A stretch of 64,000 nucleotides of DNA from Thozetella sp. PMI_491 (taxonomy: Eukaryota > Ascomycota > Sordariomycetes > Chaetosphaeriales > Chaetosphaeriaceae): NCBI GenBank assembly GCA_021432635.1, contig MU270033.1:350537-414536 (forward strand), read 5' to 3'. Of the stretch, positions 1-11,687 are shown piece after piece. The position numbers were made by a program, and so were the translations under genes. The stretch's first letter is position 1. The number at the start of each line of letters is the position of its first letter. The notes beneath the pieces were generated by a model. It had not been told where the DNA came from and searched no databases. It saw only the letters and a list, made by a program, of their open reading frames with translations.

Positions 1-882
1 AACCCCGATGAGGCTGTTGCCTACGGTGCTGCCGTGCAGGCTGCCATCCTTTCGGGTGACACCTCGTCCAAGTCGACCAGCGAGATCCTGCTTCTCGACG
101 TCGCTCCCCTGTCTCTCGGTATCGAGACTGCTGGTGGCATGATGACCAAGCTCATCCCCCGCAACACTACCATTCCCACCAAGAAGTCTGAGGTCTTCTC
201 GACCTTCTCCGATAACCAGCCTGGTGTGCTCATCCAGGTCTACGAAGGTGAGCGTCAGCGCACCAAGGACAACAACCTGCTCGGCAAGTTCGAGCTCACC
301 GGCATCCCGCCTGCGCCCCGTGGTGTTCCCCAGATCGAGGTTACCTTCGATTTGGACGCCAACGGAATCATGAACGTCTCGGCTCTGGAGAAGGGCACCG
401 GCAAGACCAACCAGATCGTCATCACCAACGACAAGGGCCGTCTCTCCAAGGAGGACATCGAGCGCATGCTTGCTGAGGCCGAGAAGTTCAAGGAGGAGGA
501 TGAGGCCGAAGGCCGCCGTGTCGCTGCCAAGAACGGCCTCGAGTCGTACGCCTACTCGCTGCGCAACACCCTCAACGACTCTAAGGTCGATGAGAAGCTT
601 GATGCTGCGGACAAGGAGACCCTCAAGACCGAGATCGACAAGGTCGTCAACTGGCTCGACGAGAGCCAGCAGGCCTCCCGCGAGGAGTATGAGGAGCACC
701 AGAAGGAGCTCGAGGCCATTGCCAACCCCATCATGATGAAGTTCTACGGGGCTGGCGGTGCTCCCGGTGGCGCCCCCGGTGGCTTCCCCGGCGGCGCGCC
801 CGGCGGTGCTCCCGGCGGCTTCCCTGGCGGCGCTCCCGGCGCCGGCCACGACGACGGTCCGACCGTCGAGGAGGTCGACTAA
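1..882 (+). CDS. Cytosolic Hsp70 (SSA type), C-terminal part; 5' end outside window
   Basis: This is the last 293 residues of an ATP-dependent cytosolic Hsp70 chaperone, open from base 1, so the 5' end lies upstream. Visible parts in order are the end of the nucleotide-binding domain ([11 protein letters not shown]), the interdomain linker and start of the substrate-binding domain ([14 protein letters not shown]), the beta-sandwich with the VYEGER segment, the helical lid ([15 protein letters not shown]), a Gly/Pro-rich tail of GGAPGG-like repeats and a terminal EEVD. EEVD is the cytosolic TPR-cochaperone docking motif; an ER BiP would end in HDEL. No intron is seen in this part. The gene converges on the Emi1-like gene. 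Identity as cytosolic Hsp70 is essentially certain; the paralogue (SSA1-like against another SSA) cannot be told from this part. Confidence 0.97.
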   Translation, partial: NPDEAVAYGAAVQAAILSGDTSSKSTSEILLLDVAPLSLGIETAGGMMTKLIPRNTTIPTKKSEVFSTFSDNQPGVLIQVYEGERQRTKDNNLLGKFELTGIPPAPRGVPQIEVTFDLDANGIMNVSALEKGTGKTNQIVITNDKGRLSKEDIERMLAEAEKFKEEDEAEGRRVAAKNGLESYAYSLRNTLNDSKVDEKLDAADKETLKTEIDKVVNWLDESQQASREEYEEHQKELEAIANPIMMKFYGAGGAPGGAPGGFPGGAPGGAPGGFPGGAPGAGHDDGPTVEEVD

Positions 883-1630
883 ATTAGTCAACCACCTACT
901 CTCTTTTCTTAATCCACTCGTCTAGATTGGGTTTGCCGCATTAGCTCGAGTTGCAGTGCGCGCTCGAGTTGTCTTGTGCGGACAGGTTTTTTCGGCTTTT
1001 ATGGCATGACAAAGGGGTTAGATTTGCTTTTTTTTTTACGGGCAACGACACCATGACATAGGGGGGAAAAGTTCTCAAACGGTGGTTGCCTCATGGCGTG
1101 GATGTATCTTAATGGATTCCCCAATTTCCTTGCGATGAATCAAAATAATTCATAAAAACATTTGTGCCTTCCGTATGTGACTATGTAACCAGCTCCATCC
1201 AATCTGCCTTCGCCTGTCACTTGCCTTGCTCTTCCACCGGAGTCTGATAGGTAGTGGATGGGTTGAGGCCAATTTACCTAGACGCGTCTGTCTGTGTGCA
1301 TCTTGATTTTCTAGGCAAGTCCTGGCAAAGTACTCCATTTGCTGTGCATGGCTCCTCAACCATCTATCTCCCGGTATATGGATGAAGCACTCAGTCTCTA
1401 GATCGTTGAAGCGCTCAACCTCTGTGCGGCTATAAGGATGCCTCGACACGATGCTTTGCGAATTAGCTTAAGAGGAGTGTATACATGCATGCATCTATCT
1501 CTCGCCCTCTCCGTGGACGACTTTCGTGGTTACTTGCTACTCAGCTTCACCCATATACTCCGTAGACTCCATAGACTTAATTATCCCAGCCCGAAACGAT
1601 GTTCCCAGTCTCCGATACCATGCTCGCCCC
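883..1630. other. Intergenic, convergent 3' ends
   Basis: The stretch lies between two genes that converge, so it should hold both 3' untranslated regions. A run of ten T lies near 1028-1037. No gene or RNA is recognised. Confidence 0.6.
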
Positions 1631-2401
1631 TTAGTTCTTGTCGTCGTAGCCCAGGCCCTTCCTCACCTCCCGCCTCCGCCGGAGCTCGTCCCGCTGGAAC
1701 TGCGCATCGTCTGTGTCGGGCATGTCGAACTTGTGGTTGAAGACGCTCCCGGGCGCCACCAGCTTGTCGCGGCTCTCCCACACGTCCTCGCTGCTGGGCT
1801 GCCCGCCGCCGTACTTGGCCGCCTCCTTGGCCCGGTAATGCTCCTTGATCGCCGCCGCCCGCAGCTCCGGCGCGAAGCTGCGCGTCCGCATGCAGAACCA
1901 GAAGTCGTCCCACAGCTCCGTGCACGACCGCACCCCACCGTACCGGTACACGGCGTTCCACTGCGCACCGGCCGTGTGGCAGTGCCACGCGTAGTCGAAC
2001 GCGTCCCGGCACGACATGGTGGTCGGGATGGACTCCTCAGACATGGCCAGGGATGCGGCCGAGCGCTCACGCGGCCGGGCCTGCGGGCCCGCTGTCGTGG
2101 GTGCTGAGGCGGCGGCTGTGGCAGCTGCAGGCGGGCTCGGGGAAGGAGAGCTGCCCCAGGAGAACCAGGAGGAGGCAGTCGGCTTGGGTGCGATAGGTGT
2201 GGGTTGGGCAGGAGCTGGGGGCGGCTGCTTCTTGGCCCCGGGGTTCACTTCGTCCTGCAGCATCTCCCAGAACTTGGCCAGCTCACGGTCGGCATTGTCT
2301 GGCTTGGAAGGCGCGGCGGGGGCGACAGGCTGAGTGGGGAGGGCCGATGAGGGGGCGGCGGCCTTGGAGGCGTCCGGAGACGATTGCCAGAACCAGCCCA
2401 T
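1631..2401 (-). CDS. Emi1-like twin-CX9C (CHCH, DUF3128) protein
   Basis: A 256-residue intronless protein of the DUF3128 family, named after yeast early meiotic induction protein Emi1. The C-terminal part carries a twin CX9C motif: C131/C141 (in MSCRDAFDYAWHC) and C160/C170 (in SCTELWDDFWFC). Such motifs form a disulfide-linked CHCH hairpin in small proteins of the mitochondrial intermembrane space. The first ~110 residues are Pro/Ala/Ser-rich and look disordered, with two short aromatic patches (WFWQSS and SSWFSWGSS). The first ATG (MGWFWQ) is used because the frame is open from there and the WFW start resembles other members. Molecular function is not established; the name rests on the family. 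Confidence 0.85.
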   Translation of the reverse strand: MGWFWQSSPDASKAAAPSSALPTQPVAPAAPSKPDNADRELAKFWEMLQDEVNPGAKKQPPPAPAQPTPIAPKPTASSWFSWGSSPSPSPPAAATAAASAPTTAGPQARPRERSAASLAMSEESIPTTMSCRDAFDYAWHCHTAGAQWNAVYRYGGVRSCTELWDDFWFCMRTRSFAPELRAAAIKEHYRAKEAAKYGGGQPSSEDVWESRDKLVAPGSVFNHKFDMPDTDDAQFQRDELRRRREVRKGLGYDDKN

Positions 2402-3296
2402 TGCGGAGGAATGTCGTTCTCGCGAGGCGCGTGCAGGCAGAAGAATTGCGTCGGATCTGGGGGTTCGAGGATCGAGGATCGAGGATTGCCTGTCGGGGGA
2501 GGCGGCGAGAATGAGGAGGACTGGGAGAGGGGGGAGAGAGTGGCAAGGGGGGAAATAGGGAGGGGAGCCCGGTTTTCGACACCGAACGACGAAAGTGAGG
2601 GGCAGGCACTACAACAGCAGAGCAGCAGTGAGGAGAAGATGCGGGCGGGCCAGTCTCGTGATGGCCATCCCGCGCCTCAGAGACAGCAGCAGCCAGAGCG
2701 CAGACTCTGGTCGACCAATGGTGGGGCCGCACCCCAAGCTCTGGGGCCCGCTTTTTGCCTGACGTGGGGCGGGAGCGGGAGCTTACTTGGCAGGACGGCT
2801 CCCACACTTAAGCAACCTTTCGACGACCTCGTACGGTTATCACCTGTAGTCATGCCGTTAAAAAAAGATGAATATTGTCGCGAAACAGGAAGGCTTGTCC
2901 TGGCTAGATAGAGCAGCCGTGTAGATGAGCACCTAATTGCGAGCCAGCGGGGCCATTACAAGCCAATTGGCCCATCAAAGCTAACTGGACTACTACTAGC
3001 AGGTCCATGTTCCATGTTCCGTGGCACAGAAAGAACACGCACAGGAGAGGATCAAAGTGTTCATCTAAACTGGTCATAATAGCGCAGCCATTAATTCAAG
3101 ACACATAGGTCCGTCTAGATAGTCTAGCTAGTGTGGCATCTGCCAACGGGTAATAATACTTCTCAGCTGAGGCTCGTCCATGATTCTGATAATATAAAAT
3201 CCGCAATCCCGAAACGCCATAGGTGGCGGCCTCTTGATGCCTCAACGGCGCCTCCCCTCTACCGTCCAATGCAACGTCTTGCTTTGGCCTATTGGC
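2402..3296. other. Intergenic, promoter side of the Emi1-like gene
   Basis: This is the upstream region of the Emi1-like gene and the downstream region of the channel gene. The first ~250 bases are purine-rich (GGGGAGAGAG-like). No further gene is supported. Confidence 0.5.
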
Positions 3297-6117
3297 TTAG
3301 GACCTTCCGCCCTGGTACTGATTCTGTCCCGGGTACTGAGGCTGGCCCTGTGCCTGCGACCGGCTCACGCTCGCGCCACGCGGCCGGTTACCCGATGTAG
3401 GAACGGTAGGCGCGCTCTGGAGGGGATGAGTGCCGTCCGGCCCAACGCCCCCCTGGTAGGCGGTGGGATACGCCTGCTCAGTAGGGAACACGGTGTAGGG
3501 GTTGTAGCCGCCACCTGCCTGTCGCTCCACGTCGAAGGACTGGTTGCGCGCGCTCGACGACGTCCTTGTCACCTGAACCGCGGGCATGTCGGCCGTTGGC
3601 ATGGGCGGCAGCGTGTCGCCGGCCTTCCGCCGTCCGCGCTGGGACTGGTTGGACGCCAAATTACGGCCCGACGAGCCCCGGCCCACGCTAGGCTGTGCGC
3701 TGAGCGGGCTATCGTAGCCCCAGTCATCAACGGCGTCGGCCAGAGGGTTGCGGGTGTTGAGTTCGTCGGCGGCTGCCTCCTCAGCCCGAAGGGTAGCACT
3801 GCTCTGTTTCCGGCTGGGCTCGTTTCCGCCAGTCTGGTTCGACAGCTTAGCAGCTTTTTTGTCGGTGTCGACCTTAGAGCGGGTGTTCGAAGCCCAGTCG
3901 TCGGAGACAGCCACACTGTAGCTCGGGTTGGTCGGTCCACCGAGAGCCTCACCACCGCCACCAGGAGCGTGAATGGGCACGCGCTTCATGGCCAGGGTGA
4001 GACCGCAGATGAACTTGGACCGGCGGGTGGCACGGACGCCGTCGTTGTGCCAGTTGGACTTGTGCTTGATCGCAATCTTCAGGTTGAGCTTGTCGAGGTC
4101 GCCAACACCGCCGATGCCGATGCCCACGTCGGGCTGGAAGTCCCTAGAGTTCTCGGGAGCACGCACGAACTTCTCCATCTCCAGACGCAGCAGCTCGATG
4201 TCCTCGAAAGTGGTGTCGAACGCCACATTGATGTCAAGCACCTCCTTCATAGCCTTACTGCGGGTGACGTTCTCAATCCACAAGTTGTTCAGGGTGATGT
4301 TGGGCACCTGCACGACCTGGTTCTTGTCGATCCGGGTGAAGACAGTGAACAGCAGCGAGATCTTCTCCACGATCAGCTGCTCCTTCTCGGGTCCGGTGAT
4401 GTCTACCCGGTCGCCAACGTCGTACGGGTGCTTGACAAACAGAAAGATGCAAGAGCCAAGGAACTCCTGTGTGGTGACGGCGAAGACAAATGACAGTGAC
4501 AACAGGGTAGTACCAGCTGTGGTGAGCGTCGCGATGAAGCTGCTCTGGAAGACGGCAACTGTGGCAGATGTTAGAGCAAAATCCTCCCCTCCAAAAACGA
4601 GCCAGTCGATCGGGATACTTACGGAAGATGATGACCACGATGATCAGCACCACGAAGAGCAGGATCTCGTCAAAGACCCTCAACGCCTGGCCGATATCCT
4701 TCATGCTGTTCGCGATGGCCTTGCGCTCCTTACCAATGTCGACCACCTTGCGGATCATCTCGTCCAGCTCGATGTCGCCATTTCCATCGGCATCGATGGC
4801 CGCGAAGCACTCCTCGGCATCCTCCTTGTGGGCAGGGCCGAGGACTTCAATGATGTCGTCCACGGAGAGCGAGTCGCTACCCTCGACGACGAAGGACATC
4901 CAGATACGGCGGGCCAGAGCCTCCGAAGAGCGCAGCTTCTCGAGCGCCTCCACCACGACCGAGTGCGCCGAGTTGGGGTTGAAGACTTGCTTGCCGGTGA
5001 TCTCAGAAGCGATATTGCCAAAAACCGAGGTAAGCTTGTCACCGAAGCGGCCGACGTCACCGATCAGGCGCATAGGAGTGACGGAGCCATTGCGGCGATG
5101 GCCCCGCTTGCCTCCCGACAATATCATATCGAGACTATCGTTGATGACATAGTCCTCTTCCATGAACTCGGGGCAGTACATGGGGAAGAGGGTGCGCGAG
5201 GCATCGTAGAGCAGTCCGAGCAGGTGTACTTCACGCTTCGAGTCCTTGATGCGGTTGGCGAACGACCGCTGGTGATATGAGATACTGATGAGCTGTACGA
5301 TGGTCTTCTCCACTAGCAGGACGGCCGATGCCAGGAACAGGGAGAGCAGGATGCGCTTGATGGTGTCAACCCACTGAAAGGCGTCGTTGGTGAAGAAAAA
5401 CTTGAAGGTGAGCCACGAGGCGAGCCCCCAGAAGAAGAAAGACAAGGGGATCTCAAGGGCGCCAAGCACGGCGGCGTACTTGCGGGTTCCGGAGCTGACG
5501 ACACCGCAGAAGAACATGAAGATGGGCGGGAGCAGGTGGGCGACGACCTTCCCGACCCAGAGCGAAAGCCAGGCGATCTCGATCCAGAGGAACAGCATGA
5601 ACAGACTGGGGCCTTTCTGGGTCACGTTGCCGTTTTCATCCTTGATGTCGCCGACGGTGATGCGGTCCTTCGGGGACGGGTTGGTGTCGGCGTTGAAGGG
5701 CGGGCCGGTGATGGGGAGCACAATGAGGGGCACAGCTAGGGCGGCGGCCACTGGCACGACGTAGACGAGGTACCGGGTGACGACCGAGAAGTTGATGATC
5801 TTGTTGTAGAACTTTCCCATGGCGTTCAGCTCTATGCTCTCGCTGCCGCCGGTCCCTGCCCTCGACAGGTCCTTCTGGACCCGCCGGCGGCCAGCAGGAC
5901 CGGAGCCCCCCTTCCTCTTGAAGAGGCCGCGCTTCTCGGAATCTCCGTTCTCGCCCATATCGACGGCCTGGAAGGTGGTTTGGTTCGGCTTTCGGGAGCC
6001 CGAGCTGGCGTTGCTGCGGACGGTGGAGAGAGGAATCTCAGTGTCGCCGCTGGCGGCGTTGCCGCTGAGGGGCATAAATCCCATGGCAGATGGCGATCTG
6101 GGGGACCTCAGAGACAT
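3297..6117 (-). CDS. MscS-type mechanosensitive ion channel with EF-hand
   Basis: Two exons, 6117-4623 and 4558-3297, joined over a 64-nt intron (GTAAGT donor, CCACAG acceptor) that restores the frame as IIF/LAVFQSSF, give 918 residues. Order: a disordered N-terminus; several hydrophobic segments between about residues 115 and 300; a canonical EF-hand loop (DADGNGDIELDE) near residue 440; then the membrane segment and beta domain of the MscS pore (after VFDEILLFVVLIIV, with FLFVKHPYDVGDRV). The C-terminal ~250 residues are low complexity. This architecture matches fungal Msy1/Msy2-type channels, which in fission yeast sit in the ER and control calcium on hypo-osmotic shock. Reading through the intron gives an early stop, so splicing is needed. 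Confidence 0.93.
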
Positions 6118-8001
6118 TGGCGGGAGGGTCTCACGATGTGAGTCAGCCTCTTCTCGTTAGCGAGGCGTGCGGGTTCGCGTCCAGAGACAAAGTATGCGGT
6201 GGAATGTAGGGAAGCTCGGCGCAGGCGCGATGGCGGCGGGACCGAGATGAAGAAATATGGAAAGCAGGGCTCCTGGCCACGAGCAGACAGGGACACAAAG
6301 AAATAACGAGAGTGAGGTGATAGGAAACGGTGAACCAAGGCACGCCGCGAACCAACGGACGTTACAGAGGCCACCAACACTGGAGGGAGGGGGTATAGGG
6401 AAGGATGAAGAGAAGGAAGGGGGGATCGAGGGTCCCAGGGGCGGGATTCGCGAACTTTTTGTCGAGGGCGTTAACGGGCGGCCCTGGAGCTTCTACACGC
6501 ACTGTAGCAAACTGTAGTGCCATCGAAGGCGGCGCTGTCCGCACTGTGACCTATCCCTTTCCGGACAGGTGGGGGGCCTTCAGCTGGGTGCATCGCAAGT
6601 CGATTTCCACGCTCACGTTCCCGGGGGGCCAGATGCATGACGACTCTCTCTCCCAGTCATCACCTCACGTATCACATGGAAAGACACTATGGAAGTTTCC
6701 GTGACATTGTACAATTTTTTTTTTACAATATTTCTTGCACAATTTTGGCTCCATATTTTCGATCCAGAGGGTCCAGAGGCACGCAATTGAGAGCTATGAT
6801 GGAGGTGCGCGGCGGACGCGCAAAGACGAAGCCTCGGTGCTCGTAATAGCCCCCCCAAGCTAGCGAGCATGACAGCATACAGTGGATTTAGCGCGCTGCC
6901 AGCTGCGGGCCGGTGGGTGCTGTGGCCTCCGACCAAGTGGTTCTGAAAAGGGGGGGGAGGGGACCTGGCGGCAGGCTTTGTCCCTACCCGTGGCGTTGGT
7001 GGGCAAGTGTGGGTACGGCACTGCACAAACTCAATTCAGGGGTCCGCCGCCGACCCAATGGCAGACCCCCTGGCCTGGGCCCCGCGGGCGGCGTCAGCCA
7101 CTCGTGAGATGCAAAACGGCTAGCAGCGCTGTTCCCTGTTTCAGGTTCCTGCAGCCCCTGTTCGTGGTTGGCTTTCCTGCGCCATTGTTGGCCCGCCGCG
7201 CGCCGGGAGGAGCGAGCATATCCAGGAAACGGTGCTGACCCTTCATCTAAATTTACGATTGAGCAAGCTCGCCTGTTCAAGGCAGCCAGCCAAACCCAAG
7301 GGAAGTGCAGGTGTGCCCTGCACGAAGGGACAGAGAAAAAAAAAAAAGATTGCATGCGACGTCGAGTAGTAACGACTAGCGAAAGGCGAGAACCATCCAA
7401 GTTTCTCTCTGAGAGGAATACGAAGCGAAAAGAATAAAAATAAAACCCAAGGGCCGCCGTCCAGTAGGAAGCGAGAGCCACCGAGAGAACTGGTGCTCCA
7501 CCATTCACGCAAACCCAGGACCCCGCCACCATGCCGCTCACTGCCACACGGCGAGACTCTGCCTCGACTGGGTTCAAGGCGCCGGAGGAGGCGACTAGTT
7601 GCTGCTGTTGGCCGTCCCTCGGTGTTCCTCTGTGGCTAACCCGAAAGTAAACTTTTTTTGGTTTTTTTGCGCGGAGGCCTTGGAGGAACGCGCTATTACG
7701 TCTCACTTAGACAGCGCCGAGTGGGCGGATGGCGCGAGCGAAGGAAAAGAGCACATCCCCGAGCGAGAAAAAAAAAATTTAAACAAAACAAATGCCACGA
7801 CTTGCAGCTCTGCGAGGGCCCACGACCGCCGCGTAACGCTGGTACGGTCTGCATGCTCCCAGGGGCAGGCTCAATTCCTGCGATGCATCTTGGCGTGTCT
7901 GCGGCTGTCGTGCCCGTCCCCTTTTTGTCCCTTTCTGTCCCTCTTCCCCCCTCTGGCACATGCTCCGGGCAGGGCTGTCCCCCCCAGGCTCAGGCTCAGC
8001 C

Positions 8002-8019
8002 GATCCCATCGATGGGATC
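8002..8019. repeat. Perfect 18-bp palindrome
   Basis: GATCCCATCGATGGGATC is identical to its reverse complement. It lies in non-coding DNA between two divergent genes. A dimeric regulator site is possible but unproven. Confidence 0.6.
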
Positions 8020-8561
8020 ACCCACCTGCATTGATGCCGTGCGGCACTCTGACGGGTTGGCGAGGTTAAGGGGGGTGGAGACGGGAGCGAGGATCTCTCT
8101 AAGAGAATCGAGAGGGGGAGTTCGTGCCTGCTCTGGTGTGACGGCGGGAAGCCGAAGCAGCAGGCAATATCAGGCCGTCCTATTGAAACGCCGCGAGGCT
8201 CCTCCGCCGTGGACACCCGCAAAAGTCGAATTGAAACACGCAGTCTCCCCATTTTGTTTTTCCTTTCTTTTCTCTCTACCGGCAGGAGTGTCGCCATCGT
8301 ACGTGTTTGGTCAGGGGCTGCAGACAGCGCCCCCCGGGCGCCGGCTCCGGACGTCTCAGCGGCACTTGTTGGCAGCGTAATACTTAATAGTCCCTAGTAC
8401 AAAAAGACTGTGCGTCCCAGTGGGCACAGCCAACAGTGCAATCGGACAGGGAGGAGAGTGGCAGTGGCAGAGGGTAAACGACTGTCACACAACCTTAATC
8501 TCCATCCCTGCCCATCTGCCAGCCACTGTCAGGTTGCTGTAACATGAGATGCGTACCAAGC

Positions 8562-8747
8562 TCATCTTGGGGCGGTAGTGTTCTTCGGGTAGCGCTGATC
8601 CGCGTAGTCCCCTGGGGGGGCCTTGCCGAGACCGAAATGGTTGAAGATCTCATCCTCCACCGCGAAGCCCGCCAGTGCTGACCGATTCGGCACGATCTCC
8701 GCTAGGGAGCCGCAGTCTCGCAATCGCAAGGGATACTGCAGAGTCAC
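8562..8747 (-). other. Possible gene relic or orphan exon
   Basis: A 61-codon minus-strand frame has protein-like composition (for example EDEIFNHFGLGKAPPGDYAD) and ends in TGA. It has no ATG, only a GTG near the start, and a TAG lies just upstream. No intron linking it to another exon was found. It may be a decayed gene end or chance; no family is recognised. Confidence 0.15.
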
Positions 8748-8752
8748 GATAG

Positions 8753-8772
8753 GAGCCTAGCTCTCTAGGCTC
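8753..8772. repeat. Perfect inverted repeat, 8-bp stem and 4-nt loop
   Basis: GAGCCTAG, CTCT, CTAGGCTC reads as a perfect hairpin. It has no T-run after it and lies in non-coding DNA. Role unknown. Confidence 0.55.
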
Positions 8773-9359
8773 AGCTGCTGACGGGTTTTGCAAGGTTGCC
8801 AGATTCAATTGTCAGTCCGCAATTTTGGTCCTCATACGTATGTACTTGCGCTGGTGCTCACTCCGGGCAGGGCGCCCTCGGCGGGAGGAGAACCAACCGA
8901 GCCAACAAGTGGCGTCTCCCGAAAGGAGCCCTGGTGGGTAAAGTTGCCTTGCTTGTCCCAACAAGCCGTGCACACGACTACCACGTACTACTGGTGCGCA
9001 CGTCACTGGCCGCGAATTGCGATCTGCCCGGAAAACCGGCCGGCCGCGGCACGTTGGCCCACGCCGGCCTGCCGCTGCCAAGCGGGAGCTGCTTAGGCGC
9101 CGCGAGTGGGGCGCGCCGGCGACGCCTCCTACGTCGTCGCCAGCTGCTGAATACGAATGAGCGGGCCCATGCGAGGGGCGCCGATGAACCTGCTCCGGCT
9201 GCATATGTCAGGAGCCAGCGCACCACGAGCGCTGATCGGCGGCCCACATGGGCGCGAGCTCGAGAGGCTCAGGGGCGCGGCCGTCTCCCCAAGATCGCCT
9301 CGGGTGGTCGGCCTGCTGCCCGAGATCGCGTCGGGACGTGGTGCTGCACTATGAGTGAA

Positions 9360-9373
9360 TTTTTTTTTTTTTT
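9360..9373 (+). repeat. T14 homopolymer
   Basis: A run of fourteen T in intergenic DNA. A mononucleotide tract of this kind is likely length-variable. Confidence 0.8.
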
Positions 9374-11687
9374 CCTGGCGTCCGCCTAAACCGCAGTCTA
9401 TGACAACCCAAAAATACCATGGCCTGGTGGGTCGTTCGTCTCTCGTGAGTGCTGTATATTTAGTTGTCTTGGAGTGTCTCGGGCTCGTTAATGCGCTGAA
9501 GAGACCAAGTACGGGCAACTCGGTCCAAGCCCCCACCCCCTTTTTGTATGAGGCTGATGGACTAAAGGGTTACGACCACAGGCTTGTCATCCCAACTTCG
9601 TAAGACACATTAATGCGCCAGGCACCGGCAAGTGCGGGAGCAGGCGCCGTCGCACCCCAGTGGCGAGCCACTAAGGCGTGAGCGGGCTACGGCATGCACG
9701 CCGACCACGCTTCCCACCCCTCGGGCCGAGTCGAGGCATGGACTCGCCCAACCTCGCCCATTCTCCGCCATTCAGGGCCATGTCGTCTGCAGCCGTCACA
9801 CTTTTCGTCTTCAACGTGCTTGCCTACTGTGTGACGTGATCTGGCTGGTCTTCGACGAGATGGCCCTGGCACTTGGTGAAGTCATCTCGATCCAAGGGGG
9901 GATCGGCGCTGCGGGGCCACAGGACTACGCGAACGCAAACGGATCGGGCCAGGAGGCGAGGGTTGGGCCTCATCGCAGATTTCCAATTTTGAGGGAAGCA
10001 GCCTATCCTTCATCAAGTTCTCATCACGCAGTCTCCTGCTAGCTTGTTTGTGAGGCTCCTCGTGGTGTTCCGTGGTACAGTTGATGAGACATCAATGGCG
10101 TGCGTCGTGCAAGCTCTGTGCCCTTAATCAACTTGAGACTGTATGTTCACCTTGTTTAGCATACGGGAACTCCGATGGTTATGGGTCTGAGGACATGTCT
10201 TAACTCTGTAGACCTGCTCGTGGATTGTCCTCCTCCAACTAGACGCTATGGTGCGAATTTGGCCGATGACCAAAGCTTGCCTGCTTCCAAACGGCGTTCT
10301 TTCTCATAATTTAGGCCAATCTTCTAAATATTTAGGCCCTCGTTAGGCTAAACTCAAAGACAGACGCGATTATACCAGTCTTAGACCTCTCACGACGGCT
10401 GTGAAGCAGCTTTCCTGAAAGGTCGACATCTCGTCAGGGTTTGATTAAGCAGTCTACCCTCATCAGTATTGGTGGTACACTTGCCATTGATCTAGAATTC
10501 CTATCCCCTAAATGTCTTAGACATGCGTGGCGAGAGAGTTGATCTAGCCAGCAGAGACAAATGAGAGACGTCGTATCGAGGGAGAGGACGCAAGTGTCAC
10601 CCAGGTCGACATCAAAGATGGTTACAGGCTTCGAAGGTCAATTCTCGTACGTATTACAAAAAGAAACAGAAGCATCGAAAATGTGTCCAGTCAATGATAG
10701 TCCCAACTCTCGCCTCCCGTTAGCTGATTAAGTATTAACGAGCACAGAGTCTGAGAGATGACCTAATATTGTCCTCACCACAACCAAGGACGAAATGCAG
10801 TAATCAAGAATGAGCACCTGACGTAGCACCGCCTTATAAAACTACACACACCCAATTTATCAAGCTAGTAGCGCCCCCGCGGCCCTTGACCAGCCTTTTA
10901 AGAATCCCAGGAAGCTGCTGGTGGTAGGTAAGAGATCCTAAGCAAGCTGCCTCGCTTTGCTTGCTCCACCCGGAGGCTAGCCGGGGAAACTTTATGTTTT
11001 GCCTCTAATTCCAGAGACGACTGACGGAGAAAGTACCGACGGGACCGTATGGGAGCTTATACCAGTGAGCCGGTTCCTGGCTCTGATGCTGAAGTGCGCG
11101 CAGAAGAGCAAGATGAAGGGCAGGTGGTAGGGCAGGAGCAAGAGTAGGAGCAAGAGCATTGCGATGCCGAATAGTTGGGTGTGAGGCCATCACAAGAAGG
11201 GTTCGCTGCCTTTTCTTGCTTTACTTGTCCTTGTCCCGTTTTATATCTACGCTCGTTCGTTTTAGTATTTATCTACAACACATAGTCACTCCTTTTTTGT
11301 TTAAGCTGAAGAATTCACTATTCTATCAATCAAGCAGCTATTCCTCATCTTGAGTTTCGACGAGGATAAAATCCGTACTGACTCGTATCTAAGTGTGAAC
11401 CTCTAGAAGGTAGACGACGTTGATTTTTTGCCAAGACTCCGTTTTAGCGACCAGTGAAAGGGTAGGTGTGGTGGACCTTAGCCAACGGCCTGTGCACGGG
11501 CCAAGTGGGCTGTCCATACAAGGGTCCAGATTGAGGTCATAGCTTCTGTGGAGAACTAAGCTTTGCTTTCCGAGCATCTCCTGATCTTGAAGCAGAATTG
11601 GAATCTGGACCGGAACCGACCAAGGGGACGACGATGAGACCGATTAATTGACACCCTCTATCACCATTAACAAGCCTTCTCTCCAAG

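Larger units (their letters stand above)
6118..11687. other. Long intergenic region, no convincing gene
   Basis: A gene-poor 5.6 kb stretch lies between two divergent genes (the channel and mitochondrial SerRS). It contains A/T homopolymers, an 18-bp perfect palindrome, an 8-bp perfect hairpin and, after 10 kb, a more AT-rich section with repeated TTTAGGCC-like words. Open frames here lack family features, good start context or splice continuity. One short minus-strand frame (8562-8747) is listed separately as a possible relic. No tRNA or 5S rRNA was recognised. Confidence 0.5.

Noticed and set aside
1526-2107. A plus-strand frame opposite the Emi1-like gene
   Set aside because: It is a shadow of the twin-CX9C coding region.
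3234-4493. A 419-codon plus-strand frame opposite the MscS-type channel
   Set aside because: It mirrors the channel's second exon, has no family features, and the minus strand carries the recognisable pore domain.
7850-7900. A tRNA T-loop-like sequence (GCAGGCTCAATTCCTGC)
   Set aside because: No matching A box, anticodon stem or acceptor stem was found around it.
7658-8380. Overlapping frames of up to 240 codons in the gene-poor region
   Set aside because: They are low-complexity, overlap in several frames, and have no family features or splice support.
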